From Callaeas wilsoni (lineage: Eukaryota > Chordata > Aves > Passeriformes > Callaeidae), in the NCBI GenBank assembly GCA_013398955.1, contig VWPU01009432.1, positions 264,001 through 328,000 of the forward strand: a stretch of DNA of 64,000 nucleotides. Direction: 5' to 3'. The notes beneath the pieces were generated by a model that was not told where the DNA came from, made no database searches, and saw only the letters and a program-made list of their open reading frames with translations. A program made the translations under genes and the position numbers. Shown piece after piece: positions 50,001-64,000 of this stretch. Each line of letters begins with the position of its first letter. Positions within the stretch are counted from its first letter, which is position 1.

Positions 50001-50147
50001 CAGCATTACACCATAGCATACACTGGGACCTTTAATAATACACACTAATTAAAGATTTATATATATATTTTAAAAGAATTGCTTTTTTGTCCACTTTAGA
50101 AGGCCTTGGAATAAGCTTCAACTGTATGATTACTAAGGATCTATGAA

Positions 50148-50174
50148 GCAGTGTGTACAAGAGCAGTGTGTACA
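50148..50174. repeat. 15-bp tandem duplication
   Basis: GCAGTGTGTACAAGA is followed directly by GCAGTGTGTACA. A small slippage duplication inside a meaningless open frame. Confidence 0.8.
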
Positions 50175-53100
50175 CAGGTGGTTATGCATGCATATAGAGG
50201 GATGGAGTTGTCACTTTAAAATAGTTTTGCAATGGCCCCATCATGTGCTTTATCTACACAAGTATTTACACCTTGAAAATAATAAGGGTCAGAAGCATCC
50301 TGAAAAATTTAGAATTTGCATTGGCAGTACGAGTTTCAGGGACAGGAGAAGCCCTCTAGAGCTCCTGAGGTCTTCAAGGCTGTAGGAGACGCTAGAAGGC
50401 CAGGGGCAGTTGGACATGTTGTGGGGCCAAGCATTGTGGGCTGGACTGGGGGCTGCCTGCAGCAGCATCTGCAGCTCAGTGAGGTGTCTAAGTCCATCTT
50501 TCATTGATTCAATGAGTTTTGGATCTGTACCCCAAAGTTTCAGCAGTCAGTGCAACAGCAAATGAAAAAAACACATATAAAACTATTTCTATAACATATC
50601 GCTGAAGATAGTCCCAAATGTTTAAAAATACATATATGCAATTTTCAGAAATATGAATCTGTTATATTAGAGTTAAAATTTTTCAATCCTTCTTCGCAAT
50701 TAAATTACCTTTTTAGATTAGTTAATATAATTTTTCTGGTTTTACATTCCATCCACATCACTGACAATCTGTTATTTTTTGCTTTGCCAATGAATGAAAG
50801 TGCAAAACATCTCTGCAGTAAGAGTAGTTTGGTAATTATCCTCTTGCCATACAGGTCCCAACTGGTTGTCACATTTCAGAAGTTATACGTAAAGAAACCA
50901 TATTTTATTAAGTATTGCCAGAAGACAAAAGAACCGAAAATAGCAGAAAAGAAAAATAGTCACCAAGATATTTACTGCTGAGGAATGTGTGCTGTATTTT
51001 CCACTGTTCACTGTATTTATTGAAAAATCAATGGTAGGTCTCCTCCGGTGTGACCGTTTTGTGACAGACTTTTATCATAGGCTAACATTCCATTTCACCG
51101 GTTCATTTGTGTAAAACTTTTTGCTGGACTGGCAAATATTGATAAGACTTCAGACTGAAAAGCAAAAAAGAGCACTCTCTTCAAAACAGGAGGACCATGA
51201 AGTGCAGTTCATTAAATGGCTGGGAAAAAAGTGTGAAGCATGATTTCTAGTAATAAATAAACTAGTGTTTCATTGTTTTTCAAGGTGCAAACAAATCTTT
51301 TATTCACAACTGTGGTATTTTTAGCACATACACACTTATGTACACATGCTAAAACATATAATCCACACACTTAATATTTAAATTTATATATGCCTTCAGT
51401 GGAAATGTTTTTAGCGTTGAAATTCTAATGTTTTGGAAAGATTTGAAACTGTTTTAGTTGTTTCTTTTCAACTGAGGTGGCTGTACATTGTTGAGTTTTT
51501 CATCACAGAAAGAGTGTAGAACTGCAATGGAGTAACTCATGTATGTGTTTAGTCTGAACTGTGATTGAGCCACTCAACTTTCTCACTTAGCAGGAAATTG
51601 TTGATGTTAGACCAGCCTTTGTTGATGTTAGCATTTACAGAATCAGTAAGGAACAAAATGTGGACATGGAGGTGACTCGCTTCATGCCTATGGCTCTTGT
51701 AGGTATATTAGGGAGTTCCACACAGCATATTGAACTGTCTTTGATATTCCACATTTAGCTTCATTTCTGACTAGCACTGAGCTTTCAAACTGGTATCCTC
51801 CTGACAGTTTCAAAGTGATTTTGACTGTGTTCAACTCCTTTCTCTGTGGGGGTTTAATCTCATAAAGATTTCAGCCACACAAGTACTAGTGTCAGGGGTA
51901 TAATGATCACTTTGAAGTTTGTTTGCTTTCCAGCGCATTTAAACACTTTAAGTGTTCCAGAAATAGGATTAGATGCCCCAGTGAATTCATTTCATTTACC
52001 CCCAGCAGTGGTTTTCCAATACTATATGGTGTTTACATGGTATCAATTTAGTGGCATGCTGATCTCCAAGATTCATCCTCTCCCCTATCAATTTTCTACC
52101 TCTTGATCCTGTTTGAAAATTGCTGTGATATGGGGCAAATAATACAGACAAAAGGAATATTTGGATTCTGGTATTTTGTCAGGGCTTTTCTTTTTATCAC
52201 TACCAAAGCTTTTTGATACCCCAATCAAAGGAATTTTACGTGAATTTAGTGAGGAAAACCAATCAAAAGAACAGCCCTACTTTTTTTTCTCCATGCGTCC
52301 CTATCAGATTCTGAATGTTTCATTGCTTTTTTTCCATAGAGTGAGATTCTGTGCTTTTCTCAAGTCTTATCATTTGACACTCATTCTGGAAGTATTTGCT
52401 ACTGCAGTGTCTGTCCCACTTTTCCTTGCTCTTCTCACTCTAAGTCCTCAGTGAGAACCAGCTGATGCATCTTCACACTTCTTTAACTGCATTAAACTTC
52501 ATTTGCTGGGACAGAGCCTTTATGCTTTTTAATGACTGACCAGAAAGTGAAACTTACCTTTTTTTTTTACTTTTATTGATTTGAAATGGTAATTTAGCAT
52601 ACTCCCTGGTGAAGAATTAAAGGAACAGGGAGAAAAGGTCTATTATCAGTTAGAAAATGCTTTTTTTTTTCTGCAGCATTTAATCGCTGATTATTTTTTC
52701 CATGATAACACATCCCATGCTGCTGCAGAGCAAGCTAAATGGTTTATATTTGGGGCTATAAAGGTTTTTTCACTTCTATTACCAAAGGGAAATATTAGAG
52801 AGGTCTTTGACTGTCCGTGCTATATGAGCAAACACCACTTAAGCCAGACTCTGCTTCCTAAACAAGTATTTAATCTCCTCATTAAAGATATATGAAACTA
52901 GAAATCAATGAGCAGTGGTGGCTAGAGCTTTATAGCGGAACTAATGGCTACACCTTGTCTAACATAAGAAACTTCACTTGTGGTTTACAGCCCCTACACG
53001 CAGAGAAACATGAACCTAAAAGGGAAGGCTTTCAGTTATGCTAATAATTACAGTAGTGGTTCTAGATAAGCAGGTCGCATAAATGTGGGACAAAAATCAA

Positions 53101-56100
53101 GCATTTTCACTTCACACTTCAATCCCTTAAAAGACACCATGAGCTCTTAATATAAGGTTTCGATAAAACCAATAAAAATGCTGTTCCTTGAATAAAAACT
53201 TCATTCAGTTTGTTATAAATCCTCGTACAGCAGAAACAATTGCAAACTTAAAGTGCTGGGGATTGGGAACAGTGTGAACTGGAGAGTACCTGACAAGATT
53301 TAAGTGAATATATGCAGTGCTAATATGATCTATTTTGCTTTCAAAACCAACAATAGGCAAAAATTAACCCTATGAACAGAAAAGAGCACATCACTGATGC
53401 ACTATTTCTGGTTCTATATCTTCTTTACATCTAAATGATTTGCAGGAGAAATAATGCAAATTTTTTCACACACTTGAAAATGCCTGAAATAATGTAAGAA
53501 GATACCAGAGTGTACAAGAGTATGGTGGGATGCATTGCCTGTATTTTGTGGAGGCATGAGGATGTATGGCACCCAAAGAGTAAAGACTTTTTGTACCACT
53601 GGTGCAAAATTTTGGGGTTTTCCATCACAAGGAATCTCACTTGTTTCACAGGAAAACAGTTTTGTCTGAACAAGGATGCTGTTTTAACTTGAATGTTGCC
53701 TAACCTAAGCTAAGGTGGGATATTTCAGAAAGAAATAAATGATACAATTCTCTCCCTGTGCCTTGTATATTTAAATTTCAGAAGTAACTATTTCATTGAG
53801 GTCAGTGGATGCCATTTCACCTGGATACATAATGTCAACACCTATGGACAAAACTTCAAATGTAAAGGTTACAGATTTGCATAAAATATTAGTGTCTTTG
53901 CAGAACTTCACGCACAGATCAACGGACAGGAGGCATTCCTGATTTTATTTAAGTTGGGACAGAACAGCACAGCTGGAGTGGTAATCACAACCATCAGAGA
54001 TTACAGTGTTGGTTGTTACTTAAGCCTGTGTCTCCATTTCTATGCATCTTCAAATAAATATCTTCGAAACTATTTATGGTTTGGTTTTTTTTCTTTCCCT
54101 AGTAACTATCTTGTTGAAGGTGGGAAAATTCATGGAAGTGCTCTTCCTGAACCACTGGACATTATAAAGTGATCACATAAGGAAATTATTTTTAATAATT
54201 TTCCATTACACACAACATATAAAGCTTCAATTATGTCCCAAACCAACTTATGATGCTTCTATATGGTTTTAAAATGTGTATTCACACATTATAGTGAAAG
54301 ACAGAAAGAGCAATAGAGTAGTAAATGCTAGAAATATGTAGTTCTACCTGCTTCCCATGCTTCACTTTTCCATAACTTGCACAAAAATAGCACAAGTCTA
54401 AATAATGCCTCCCAGTGGTCTTCCTGTAGTTTTCTATGGTTCTTAGTCACATTTTCTTGGTTACTTTTCCTCTAGGAAGAAAGCTTCAACCTATCTTACC
54501 CTAATTTTAGCAGAAATTTGAAATGTGCTATTTTTAACCACCTGTCTTTTTACATATTTGTCTTAATCTTCATAATCACTTCACATTTTCCCAAAAGAAT
54601 GCATTATTTAATGTGTATAGTTTTTGTAGCAGGTCATATACTAGAAAAAGTCATCAGTTTGGGTAATACATTATAGAGCATTATTACAGATTTGTACCTA
54701 TTTTTAAATGGTTTCTTTGATATTTTCTGATACTATCAGCATGATAAAGGTAAATGGAGAATGGGAAAGGTTTAGCTATTGCTTTCTAGTGATAGTAAGT
54801 AAAACAATCCTGCAGCAGCATGTGTTAGTCAGTACCAGAAATAGCTCATGTTAAATTTTAATTCTTGAAAGGTATTGCCACCCTAAGCACTTTTAGCAAA
54901 AGCCTTGAGGGGTGACACTGGCCAGTGTAGAATAATGCAAGGTGATGTGCACCAAGGCCAAACACAAGTAGAGGTGCATTCACTGGCACCTCAGATGAGG
55001 CACAGATTGATTGTATAGGTGGAAAGGAGTGATGAATTTCACAGGAAGAAACTCCAGTATTGTGCATAAGTATACACAAATTGAAAGGAAGAGATAAGAA
55101 TTCTGATTTAGCCATGCAAGGAAGATTCTAAAGAAGGCAGCAGCAAGAAAACAACAGGGAAATAGAAAAAAATTAGTTTGGATAGAACATAAGGAGAATG
55201 AGAGACAGTACTATCTGCTATTACCACAGATATTATACCAATTTAAAAAAAAAGCAAAACCAAACAAGGCAAAAGAATGGATAGGGAAAAAAATTCCAGT
55301 CTAAAATGAAGTTTTGTACTACCTTGAAAAAACCTGATATGTCAAATGATGCCTTTATTTAAAGTAGTTTCTGACTTACAGTCTGCAACTTACATTTAAT
55401 AGCATAATGAAATATAAGATTTAGATATATGTGCTGGAATAAATGGATCCATATGATCGAATAATAAAGTTTAATAATAATAATAACAACAACAATAAAT
55501 TAGCTATTTAATTTATATTTTTAAAAATTCCTCTTATGCTTTTGAATTGACACAAAACCCTTCTTCAATTTTAAATATATTGACTTTTCCTTGAAATTTG
55601 GTCTTTTACAGCTCATGTTCAATCGTTTAACTTCTCAAAATCTTCTCTAGGCAGAAACATTACAGGTGATATTTCAAACAAATGCAAATATGATATTTAC
55701 AGTTTTCAGGTAATGTAAAAGCTTGTGAAGATTTCATAAGCAGTCACTACAAGATGGAGCAATGATGCAAAGGAATGGACAAAAAGTCTTATTTTTGGGA
55801 CTGTTGGTAATACAAAGCAGTGCTTATATGTCCTACATTTTATTTGAAAAGCCTGTGAAATTATGTTACAATGTCAGAGCTCTGCAGACTTTCTGGTGTA
55901 AAGTACTGTTGTATAATGCTGCCCATTTTTGTCAAAAGGGACGTCAAGGACAAGGATTCCTAATATTATTTCTGATACCATGACTATTTTGGAGCAATTT
56001 GCCGTCACTCATAAAGGAAAATTAGATTTCATGTTAAATTTAGATGTCACATACTGCTCCAAGGCTCAATAGTTCAAATGGACTTAAAATGTCTAAAATT

Positions 56101-57577
56101 CTGAACTAGTGATGGTACCTGCTGGCACAATCCGGAGTGTTTTACAAGCATGTATATAGGTATTCTTTTACAGAAACAGAGTTTTGTGTGCAATCACTGT
56201 TGCAGAAGTTTTGCCACTTGGTTCTTCACTGTTCATAGAATCAGAACTGACAAAGAGAGATTTGCTACTTTGATTTCTGGACCTTACCAGTAGGGAGAAC
56301 CAACGAGACTGAGCCTGTGGAAAATCAGAGCGACCTCGAAATGGAACTAGCCTAGTTCTAGTCAATCTCCTTAGTTAGACTGTGCTGCTTTTTGGTCACA
56401 GGATTGTCTCTCCTGACCTGATCTGAACTCACAAATCAGTGAACTCACTCATCCAGTGAACTAGAACATTTTACATACACCTGGATTCACACTTTGCACA
56501 CATTATTACTGTTTGAGTTGACTCAAAATGCATGGCCTGTTGACTAAATTTACGTGGTGTTTGTTTCATCATCACTTGCTAAATGGTACCAGGTGTATGA
56601 CTAATTTGCAGAGCTCATGAAACTAAGTGGAGATCAGGTGAAGTGACTACCAGTCCCTTTGCATATCCTGGGTCTGTCACTTGTGACAGCTTGTGCAGCT
56701 TAATTAAGACCTTTTTATACATGCTACGTATATACTCTAAAAATGTGTTTTCAGTTTTATAAAGCAAATCTGAAGATCTAAAAAGATCTAAAAAGGCTTC
56801 TACATTGTCACAGAATGGTTACTGTTTCAAGATTTGTAAGTGGTTAATAAATACTGCAATTGATGTTTGTTCCAAATCTTTGGCAAATCTTTGACAACTA
56901 TTAATTTATGGTATCATTTGGAAATGCCTCAATGCCAGATTTATAAAAATAACTTACTCTAAGAAGGTATTTCAAGTTTTGTTTCATCGTGTAAGTATTA
57001 GCAGTTGAAAGTCTACAAAGAATAAGTTTTTACAGCTAATATCAAGCAAAGCCTCTAGAATAATTCTTATTGAACCAAAGCTAGGCACTGTAATATGTCT
57101 TAATGAATATTGGGCAATATTTAGGTCAGTATTATAAAAAAGCCCAAAAGTCCAACCTTTTTAGGGTCCTCTCATAATAGGCCAGGATAATTCTTCAAAA
57201 GCAGAGTTTGTCTTTCTTTAAAGTAATATTTTTAACGACAACAACAAAAAGAAAAAGCCTGGAGCTTTCAAACCACATATCAACATAGATCCGCAGGTTT
57301 TCTGCACATGTCTAGGATAGAGGTCTGATTCCAGAGATAGGACTAAATCGTTTTAAAGTTCCACTTTTTTCTTGACCCTTAGTGTTTCATTTCAGCTCCC
57401 ATGCATCATGTGTCCTTAATCCAAGTCTCTCTACAAATAGTATAATTTGCCTCAATTGCATAATTTGCTCAATTTGTTTTTTTTAATGCAAATGAAGTCA
57501 GCTGAGGCTTCCACCCTCTTTGAATCACTTCTGCTATCTTCCATGACAACTGATTAATTCATATCTATCCCTAAACG

Positions 57578-57600
57578 TTTTTTTTTGTTTTTTTTTTTTT
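57578..57600. repeat. Poly(T) run with one G
   Basis: Nine T, one G, then thirteen T. It could be the A tail of a minus-strand insertion, but nothing recognisable adjoins it. Confidence 0.9.
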
Positions 57601-58178
57601 CTCAGTTACTGAGCCTGAAGTCATTATGTCATTTCACCATTTAAATTTAGTTATAGCTGGACTGGAGATATCTGGAGCACCATTAAAATCATATACCCAC
57701 CTAATTTAGAAAGAGCAGATAAGTCTTTTGAGGCTATTAAAATTACTGGTTTCTTTTGGATAGACATTTAATTTGGGTGAAATACGCTTTCTATTTTTCT
57801 ATCTCCTCACTGGTTAAGTGACTAAACTAGGGGCTCTGTGTTGGTCATACTGGCTCTGTATCAACTGCATTATACCACTAGAGCTGGCTTGAACTAAGAC
57901 ATAACAGGGAAATGGAAAACAAAAAATAAAGCCAAAAACCACCTATGGGACTAATCTATTAATCATTGTTACAAAGCTGAGATTGCTTTTCCCAAGACAA
58001 GAAAAAGGGAGAGCAAGGAGATAAAGGTGTTATACCTTTGTAGACATGAACAATGGATTTTAAGCTCCTGGGCTAATATTCTTAACATTCCTAAGATTCT
58101 TCTTTATTCAAAACCAGACATGCTATGAATTATGCTTTTGACAGAAAATGCAAAAAGAACCTAGAACTTTTCCTAGCC

Positions 58179-58197
58179 AAAAAAAAAAAAAAAAAAA
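58179..58197. repeat. Poly(A) run
   Basis: Nineteen A in an AT-rich context, without a recognisable retroposon. Confidence 0.9.
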
Positions 58198-59984
58198 GAA
58201 TAAGAAAAATTCGTAGCTTTTTCTGCAGCAGTTTCTGAATCTTGGATGTTCAGGGAAGTAAATCCAAACTTCTCTACTCCACAGAATAATATCTAAAGTC
58301 ATGAATCAGAGTAAATATAACTTTCTGCTGGTTTTCCAAGTACATCACAGTATAAAAGTACCTATATTGATAAATGTTTTCCATTAGTCATGTTGAAAGC
58401 AAATAAATTTAATTAATTTATGCAAGTATTGACTTCTAGATTTATTCTATTCTATAATTTGTAGAAATTCAGATTGAAAAGTAATGGATTTTGTCCCGTT
58501 GTCCAAAGAGGGTGAAAGGGTAGAATGACACACTGAAAGAATGATTTTCCATTTGAGATTTGAATTATTAAATCCTTTATGATTTTACTGATTTATTTAA
58601 TTTATTTTCAACGTCAGTTAGATGAGATTCCACTTTTTACTCTTTTCCAAATAATTGCCCGATCGAGGTCTCCACTGTGTAGGGTTACATGCCCTCAAAA
58701 GTGATTTCTCCCAGTCCCATCCACTGCAAACATCTCCCTAGGAGCTGGCAGGCACTGCAAGGCTGGGTGCTTGACCAGTGAGCAGAACAGAGGATATGTA
58801 GACGCCGTCAACAGAGGTAGGTGCTACAGCTGTCCTGACTGCCCTCACTGCCAGCTAAAAGGTACTCTAAACTGAAAAATCAACATTTCTCCCTCATATT
58901 ATAATATTGCTCTTGTTGCTACTGTGTGCTTCAATATTACGTAAAATATGCAAATGTAATTAGCTTTAGTGTTTGTGTCTGAGAATACAAATGAAATATT
59001 TTGGAATGTGAAAAATGCAAATGTAAAAAATGCAACAGAAAAAGAAAGCCTAGTATTAGTGGATAAGAGGTCAGTATTAATTTACGTAATTTCTTAAGAA
59101 ATTTTTATTTTAAAATTAAATATTCTTCATGCCTATTTTCACACACACATAAAACAATCACAGTGGTACTGACATGTTCTCGTCCTAAGTAGTGTATATG
59201 CAGTGTGCAAAAAACAGTTGCCAGAAAATAAAATATTCTTTCACATGGCATGGATTTCTCCCTGTGAAGGATTATCTTTTACTTTGTTGGAATCAAAAAT
59301 CCACAATCTGTTGGAATCTCAACAATTTTATTTAGCCCATATAATGCCATTGATGTTCATATTATAATCTTTTAATTTCTGAGTTTTAAACTGTGTGGCA
59401 AAAAAAACCCCAGAGATTTTATTTTCCAAGTATGTAAGTATTCTGGTCACAATATTTAATATAAGAGAAATTCTTTCTGTTTGTACATAAAACATCTTTC
59501 TTGTCAAGAAAAAGAGAAATTATGCAGAAATTAAATGGTTATATATGAAGAAAATGCCATTTACATGTAACCATTATGAATTTAATAGTACATAACCAAC
59601 TGACTGTATATGCAACTTAAACAGAATTTTATTGACTTTAACCTAGAATGTCTTACTGTAGTGAAAGCTTTGAGTAGAATACTGTTAAACCCAGTGAAAT
59701 TTTCCCCTCACAGCTTGTAAATTTATACAGGACATCATTGTGTGCCCAAGGGAAAACCAGATAGGTTAGGGTGATGTGCAGAAAGGAAAAAGTAATTTGA
59801 TGACACTAAATACTGAACATTGTACTCTACATGACTGATGAAAGTCACTGTTCTGTGCCTTTGCAAACAAGTTTCCATTGATCAGAAAAAGAAAAGAAAG
59901 AAAAAAGAGGAATACTTTTCTAATTCCAATACAAAAGGAATATCGAAAGGTAAGCAAAGCATTGAAATCTGTTCAAATTATTTC

Positions 59985-60026
<42 letters not shown>
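59985..60026. repeat. (CTAT)n microsatellite
   Basis: An uninterrupted tetranucleotide run of about 42 bp, CTAT on the + strand and GATA-type on the other. Likely length-polymorphic. Confidence 0.98.
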
Positions 60027-63000
60027 CTGGACAGGAAGATTTTAGAGCATTTTTCCCCACAAATATTGACTTTATCAAATTTTGTTAAATGACCTCTGCC
60101 ATAATATGTATTTTCCTTGGATTCAACCTACAGACTGCAGTAGACATTTGCAAGATGTCAGATTTTTTCAAGCTATACAACTCAACTGTAAAACTTGGGA
60201 AATAATTGAAGGCAAAAGAGTTTGTAGTAGTACCATTCCTACTATGGTGCAGTTACCATATATTTGGTCTTCATACATTAGTTTTTCCTGTATTTTTTAG
60301 CACTGTAATTTCATCTGTAAGTTTTGTGATTCACTTAAAACAGTTCAGTGTACTGGATGTTTTAACTTAAGTTTAGACATGATTTAATGCCCTCCACATT
60401 TCACAACACATTCTCACTTCCAGGCTTGCTCCACAGAAAATTTTCTGCAAATAAATCAGTTTTCTTTCCTTCATCCACATCTCCTGGATTTATCTCTTTC
60501 TTTGTCCTACTTTTACACAATTTTCCATGATGAGTCAGTGTCTTCTTTGATTTATTAGAAATAACGAAATGAAGACCATAAAATGGAAAGACAGTCGTAT
60601 AGAAGAACAAAGTCAAGAGTTTCATTGGTCATAGAACAAAGGGCTTGTTTGACACATATTTGGATTTTAGAAAGTAAAAATTCTTGGCTTCTGCATTTTA
60701 CCTGAGATTGTCTAACATGGGGCTACTAGTGTGCACCAATCTGCTGTGTACATTTACTACACACTAGACGTGTGAAATTAGCCTGTGCAAACACTCTGGT
60801 GTGATACATTATAGCTCTCAAGTAGTGTAAGAACTATCGCTACGGAAGTTGGCCCACTGTTTTTATGAATAGAAAGTTACGTGATGTTTGTCAACCAAAA
60901 ATACTGATACTTTGGAAATAGCTTTTCATCTGTCACCTGAAAATAAAGACAAGAGAAGCCCACCTGAAATACATACAGAGTGTCTTTACATTGATATTAA
61001 ATATATTTTGTTCAGTCTTGAACTGCAGATGTGCTGAGATTTACAAAATAGTTATGCCAGATAATGTTCTGTATTTCTGACAATATGTATAGGTGATATC
61101 CTCAAAAGAACAATGTGTTACTACTTTGCTGAATAAATATTTTTCTGCCTAGAGAGCAATATGAACTGAATATTTCTTTTGAATCCCAAAGCCATTAGGT
61201 GGTGTTAGGTTGAAGTTGCAATGCGATGAAATTTGATTTTGTTTCTTGTGTCACAGAAACAATGTACAAGACAATGTGGTGAAATATTGACTAACAAATC
61301 TTTGGTCACAGGTAAAATATGGAGAGTGTAATTAGAAAAGGATTAAAATACCTTAATTAATATGTGCCAGTAAAAGGCCAACACTGTTTTTGTAAAGAGG
61401 TGTCACACCTCAGGCTATCATTAAATGTTTGAAGAAACAACAAGAAAGCAGTTGAGAATAATAGGACTGTTAAAGTTTTGTTTTGTTTTGTTTTGTTTTG
61501 TTTTGTCTTGTTTCGTTTTGTTTTTAAAAAAGCACCTTTAGATAAAATCTCTCACTCAAAAACAAATTTTTGCAGAAAATAAGTTGTCATAAGAAGAAAG
61601 GTCATTTTCCAGATTGACAACATACTAAATTTAGGAAGCAGAGACTAGGAATTCATTATCAGTTCAAAATGAAATGAGGTTTTCCAAGCTCTGCTGTGTT
61701 TAATTTTTTTGCACATTACTGAGAAAAAGTATGCTAAAAGAGACAAATGGATATCAAATTAAGCAAGCCAGACAATTCTTGATAAATCTTCAAAAAGCTA
61801 CAGAAGAATTTCAAAATAGTTGTGTGGAAAACAGTTCACATAAAAATATATAACCTAATTATGGATAAAAGTGATAGAATATAAAATACTTGTTGCACCT
61901 CTAGATGTTCTGGAGTTTTCTCATCTCACATCAGCACGATTCATGGTGTAAAAAAGGTAAACAGACTGTTGTAACTATCTTAATAGAAATAAACCCAAAA
62001 TATCATTACCATAGAGTAATTGGTATATCCATGTTTTGAATACCGTCTGCAGTTCCACTGCAACCTCAAGAATCATAGTACAGATGCTTATTATGTGTTC
62101 ATAAAATAATCAGAAGTTATTATTAATAACAGTAGGTTAAGCACTTCTTAACCCTAGGAAAATTGTTTTTATTAAACTTCTGACATATCTCCCTGCACTG
62201 ATGTATGTTTTGTCATGTTTTTACAAGTCTTGACAGCTTACAGGATGCACCTTCTAATAAGAGTAAGTCTAATTTTAAATTGTCTATTTTTCTTCATATA
62301 TGTTCCTTGAATTTGAAGTGTGACAGAAATTAACTGTGTTTAACTATGTTGTTAGTGAATGAAAAAATAAACCCTCTATTATGAGCACATCAAACAAACG
62401 TTTCCCTTTTGCTAACAATTATGGGCCAAAAACCTCTAGTTGTTGCAAATAACATGATTTTCAAGTTCAAATGTATTAAATAAGAGGAAATGCTGTCTTT
62501 CATGCTTTGATTTCTTATCTGGGTTTTCTTGTGCTGTATCTGAACACAGTTCTGAGTCTGAACATGGTATTTGATTCTTCACTATATCCTGTGTGGTTAC
62601 CTAAGATACCAGCTATTAAAGAGCTTATAGCTGTCTTTCTTGAATTAAAGTATCCATTCCAGAAGAGATGTGAAATTTATTCATGGCTTTTTGTTATTAA
62701 ATTTACAAGAGTTCTGTTTTATTCTTCCATCAGGATAACAGCTGTGTTTTAGAAGACAAAAGTTACATGGAGAAAGGATAAAGCTATTACAACTATGAGT
62801 GATAAGAGGAAATGAATACTTCTCTGTACTAATTACCTGACAACTCACTTGAAAAACCCTTTCTGTCACTTGGGTTTTTTGAAACAGAAACAACCATAAC
62901 TTGATAAGCTGTTAGTGGCATTAAAACTCTTCTTTTCACTCCCTCTCCCCCCACACCACCTCACCAGATTTTATCTTTCTGTGTAGCATGTAGAGACCAT

Positions 63001-64000
63001 TTATAAGAAAAAAAATCAGGAAACAGATATTACTTACATAAATCTAAATATAGAATTATCTAAGCTTTTGCACAACATCTGCCATGGCTCTGAGGACATG
63101 CACAGCCATGACTGTCCCTGTCTGGCCTCCCCTGGGGCTCCCAGGACCCCCCATGTCAGCACCCCTTCCATGTGGAGCTGGCATTTCCTTTCTTACAGTG
63201 ATGGTTCAGAAGGGGTGGCCAGGGGACTGAGGTAACCATGTCTAGGGAAACGTGTATCTTGGGAATAGGAATAAACTCAGAAGAACAGCAAATTTAGATT
63301 TAAATCAGCTAACATAAACACTGAGTAAATTAAATTAATATTGAATTGCTTAATTCCTAGAGTGCCTCCATGATATTTCTACTTATTTCCTATTTAGTAA
63401 ACACCTGCAGCTGGATCACAGTATGTTCTCCTATAATTCCAGCATCCAAAACATGTGTTTCTAATAAAACATCTGTAGATGTATCCAATATGGGTTGCCT
63501 CTTCATGCCAGTGTAAGATTAATGGAGAAGTTTATGATGAAAGGTTTGTGGTCTGGCAGAGAAAGGAGAAGTCTGGATTTGCCACTGAATGCAAGATGTT
63601 TTCATAGCATGTTACTGGGACTGAAACTGCACTCCAGCTATTTATCAGCGCTAATCTCTTTGGTGCAAGAGGTAAGCCATATAAAAGGGCAGGCACTTGG
63701 GTGAGTGGTACGAGTATTTCCTCCTTTGATCCTGGGCCTTTCCTGGTGGATTTGATTCAACATGTTACTATACCAATTCAGAAATATAGTGGCATGAAAC
63801 TGGTCAAATGCATGGGAATTAGGCTTGCCCCGACCCAGCAGCTGGTGCAGATGCATTGCTCTGAATACCCAACTCCCACTTGCAAATCATCTCCATGCAT
63901 GCAAAATCAATCTAGTTCAAAATCAAAGGATCCACACAGCTACAAGGCAAAGGTATTATATCGCACTTTATAATGAAGGCACAGATTAAGAACAATCTGT
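60027..64000. other. AT-rich desert; no gene seen
   Basis: Holds the (GTTTT)n run at 61475. A GC-richer patch at 63080-63250 is unassigned. A good TATAAAAG lies at 63680-63687 without a recognisable downstream exon. The window ends inside unassigned sequence. Confidence 0.4.
61475..61525. repeat. (GTTTT)n microsatellite
   Basis: About ten GTTTT units with two C substitutions near the right end (GTCTT, GTTTC), finishing in a short T run followed by A. Confidence 0.95.

Larger units (their letters stand above)
47041..59984. other. AT-rich desert; no gene seen
   Basis: Contains small GC-richer patches at 48960-49070, 50290-50480 and 58680-58860 that I could not assign, and poly(A)/poly(T) runs at 57578 and 58179. 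A minus-strand frame at 56168-56365 has an acceptor-like TTTTCCACAG but is unrecognised. A faint LINE-like phrase near 54935-54960 is too weak to call. Confidence 0.4.

Noticed and set aside
54900..55080. Possible LINE phrase ATGCAAGGTGATGTGCACC
   Set aside because: Only about 20 bases resemble CR1/L3 ORF2 and the flanks do not follow. Not enough to annotate.
63680..63687. TATAAAAG promoter-like box
   Set aside because: A good TATA match, but no downstream exon, CpG enrichment or initiator context supports a promoter. Similar strings occur elsewhere (near 4473 and 41697).

Overview
The window looks like AT-rich vertebrate, almost certainly avian, nuclear DNA. The evidence is CR1 LINE fragments with the bird-type 3' end (8-bp ATTCTRTG-like direct repeats), two fragments matching the 5' part of an avian ERVL-type LTR, microsatellites, and a multi-exon gene with GT-AG introns. 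There is no bacterial gene organisation, no CRISPR array and no recognisable tRNA or rRNA. The LTR family I recall is common in Neoaves, but I cannot name a species.

Only one gene is firmly supported. It is a six-exon gene on the + strand (22007-23971) encoding a 254-residue SHIPPO/PGP-repeat protein of the ODF3 (CIMAP1) family, a sperm-tail and ciliary microtubule-associated protein. It lies in a GC-rich block of about 5.5 kb (roughly 21.0-26.56 kb) that stands out sharply from AT-rich desert on both sides. The block also holds a candidate RFX X-box plus CRE-like site upstream, a poly(A) hexamer overlapping the stop codon, two copies of a ~0.4-kb direct repeat flanking the gene (one decayed, one still CpG-rich), and a broken, inverted, partial copy of the same gene (exons 1-2) at 25.8-26.27 kb. 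The block therefore appears to have been built by segmental duplication.

The rest is gene desert. From 1 to 14.3 kb I see no gene. At 14.34-14.62 kb there is a small CpG-rich patch followed by a 66-bp tandem duplication carrying ATTGG boxes. At 16.0-16.3 kb a minus-strand open frame looks like a terminal exon but is unrecognised. At 19.47-19.77 kb there is a degenerate ~58-bp tandem array. At 27.75-27.92 kb there is a short array of ~70-bp palindromic units that fold into consecutive hairpins. CR1 pieces lie at 24.45, 28.66, 42.94-43.77 and about 46.75 kb. Two ERVL-type LTR fragments lie with their 5' ends facing each other at 31.0-31.38 and 32.14-32.52 kb. The interval from 47 to 64 kb is essentially unannotatable AT-rich DNA with a (CTAT)n and a (GTTTT)n microsatellite.

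All calls come from reading the sequence and from remembered family features. No alignment, database or expression evidence was available.
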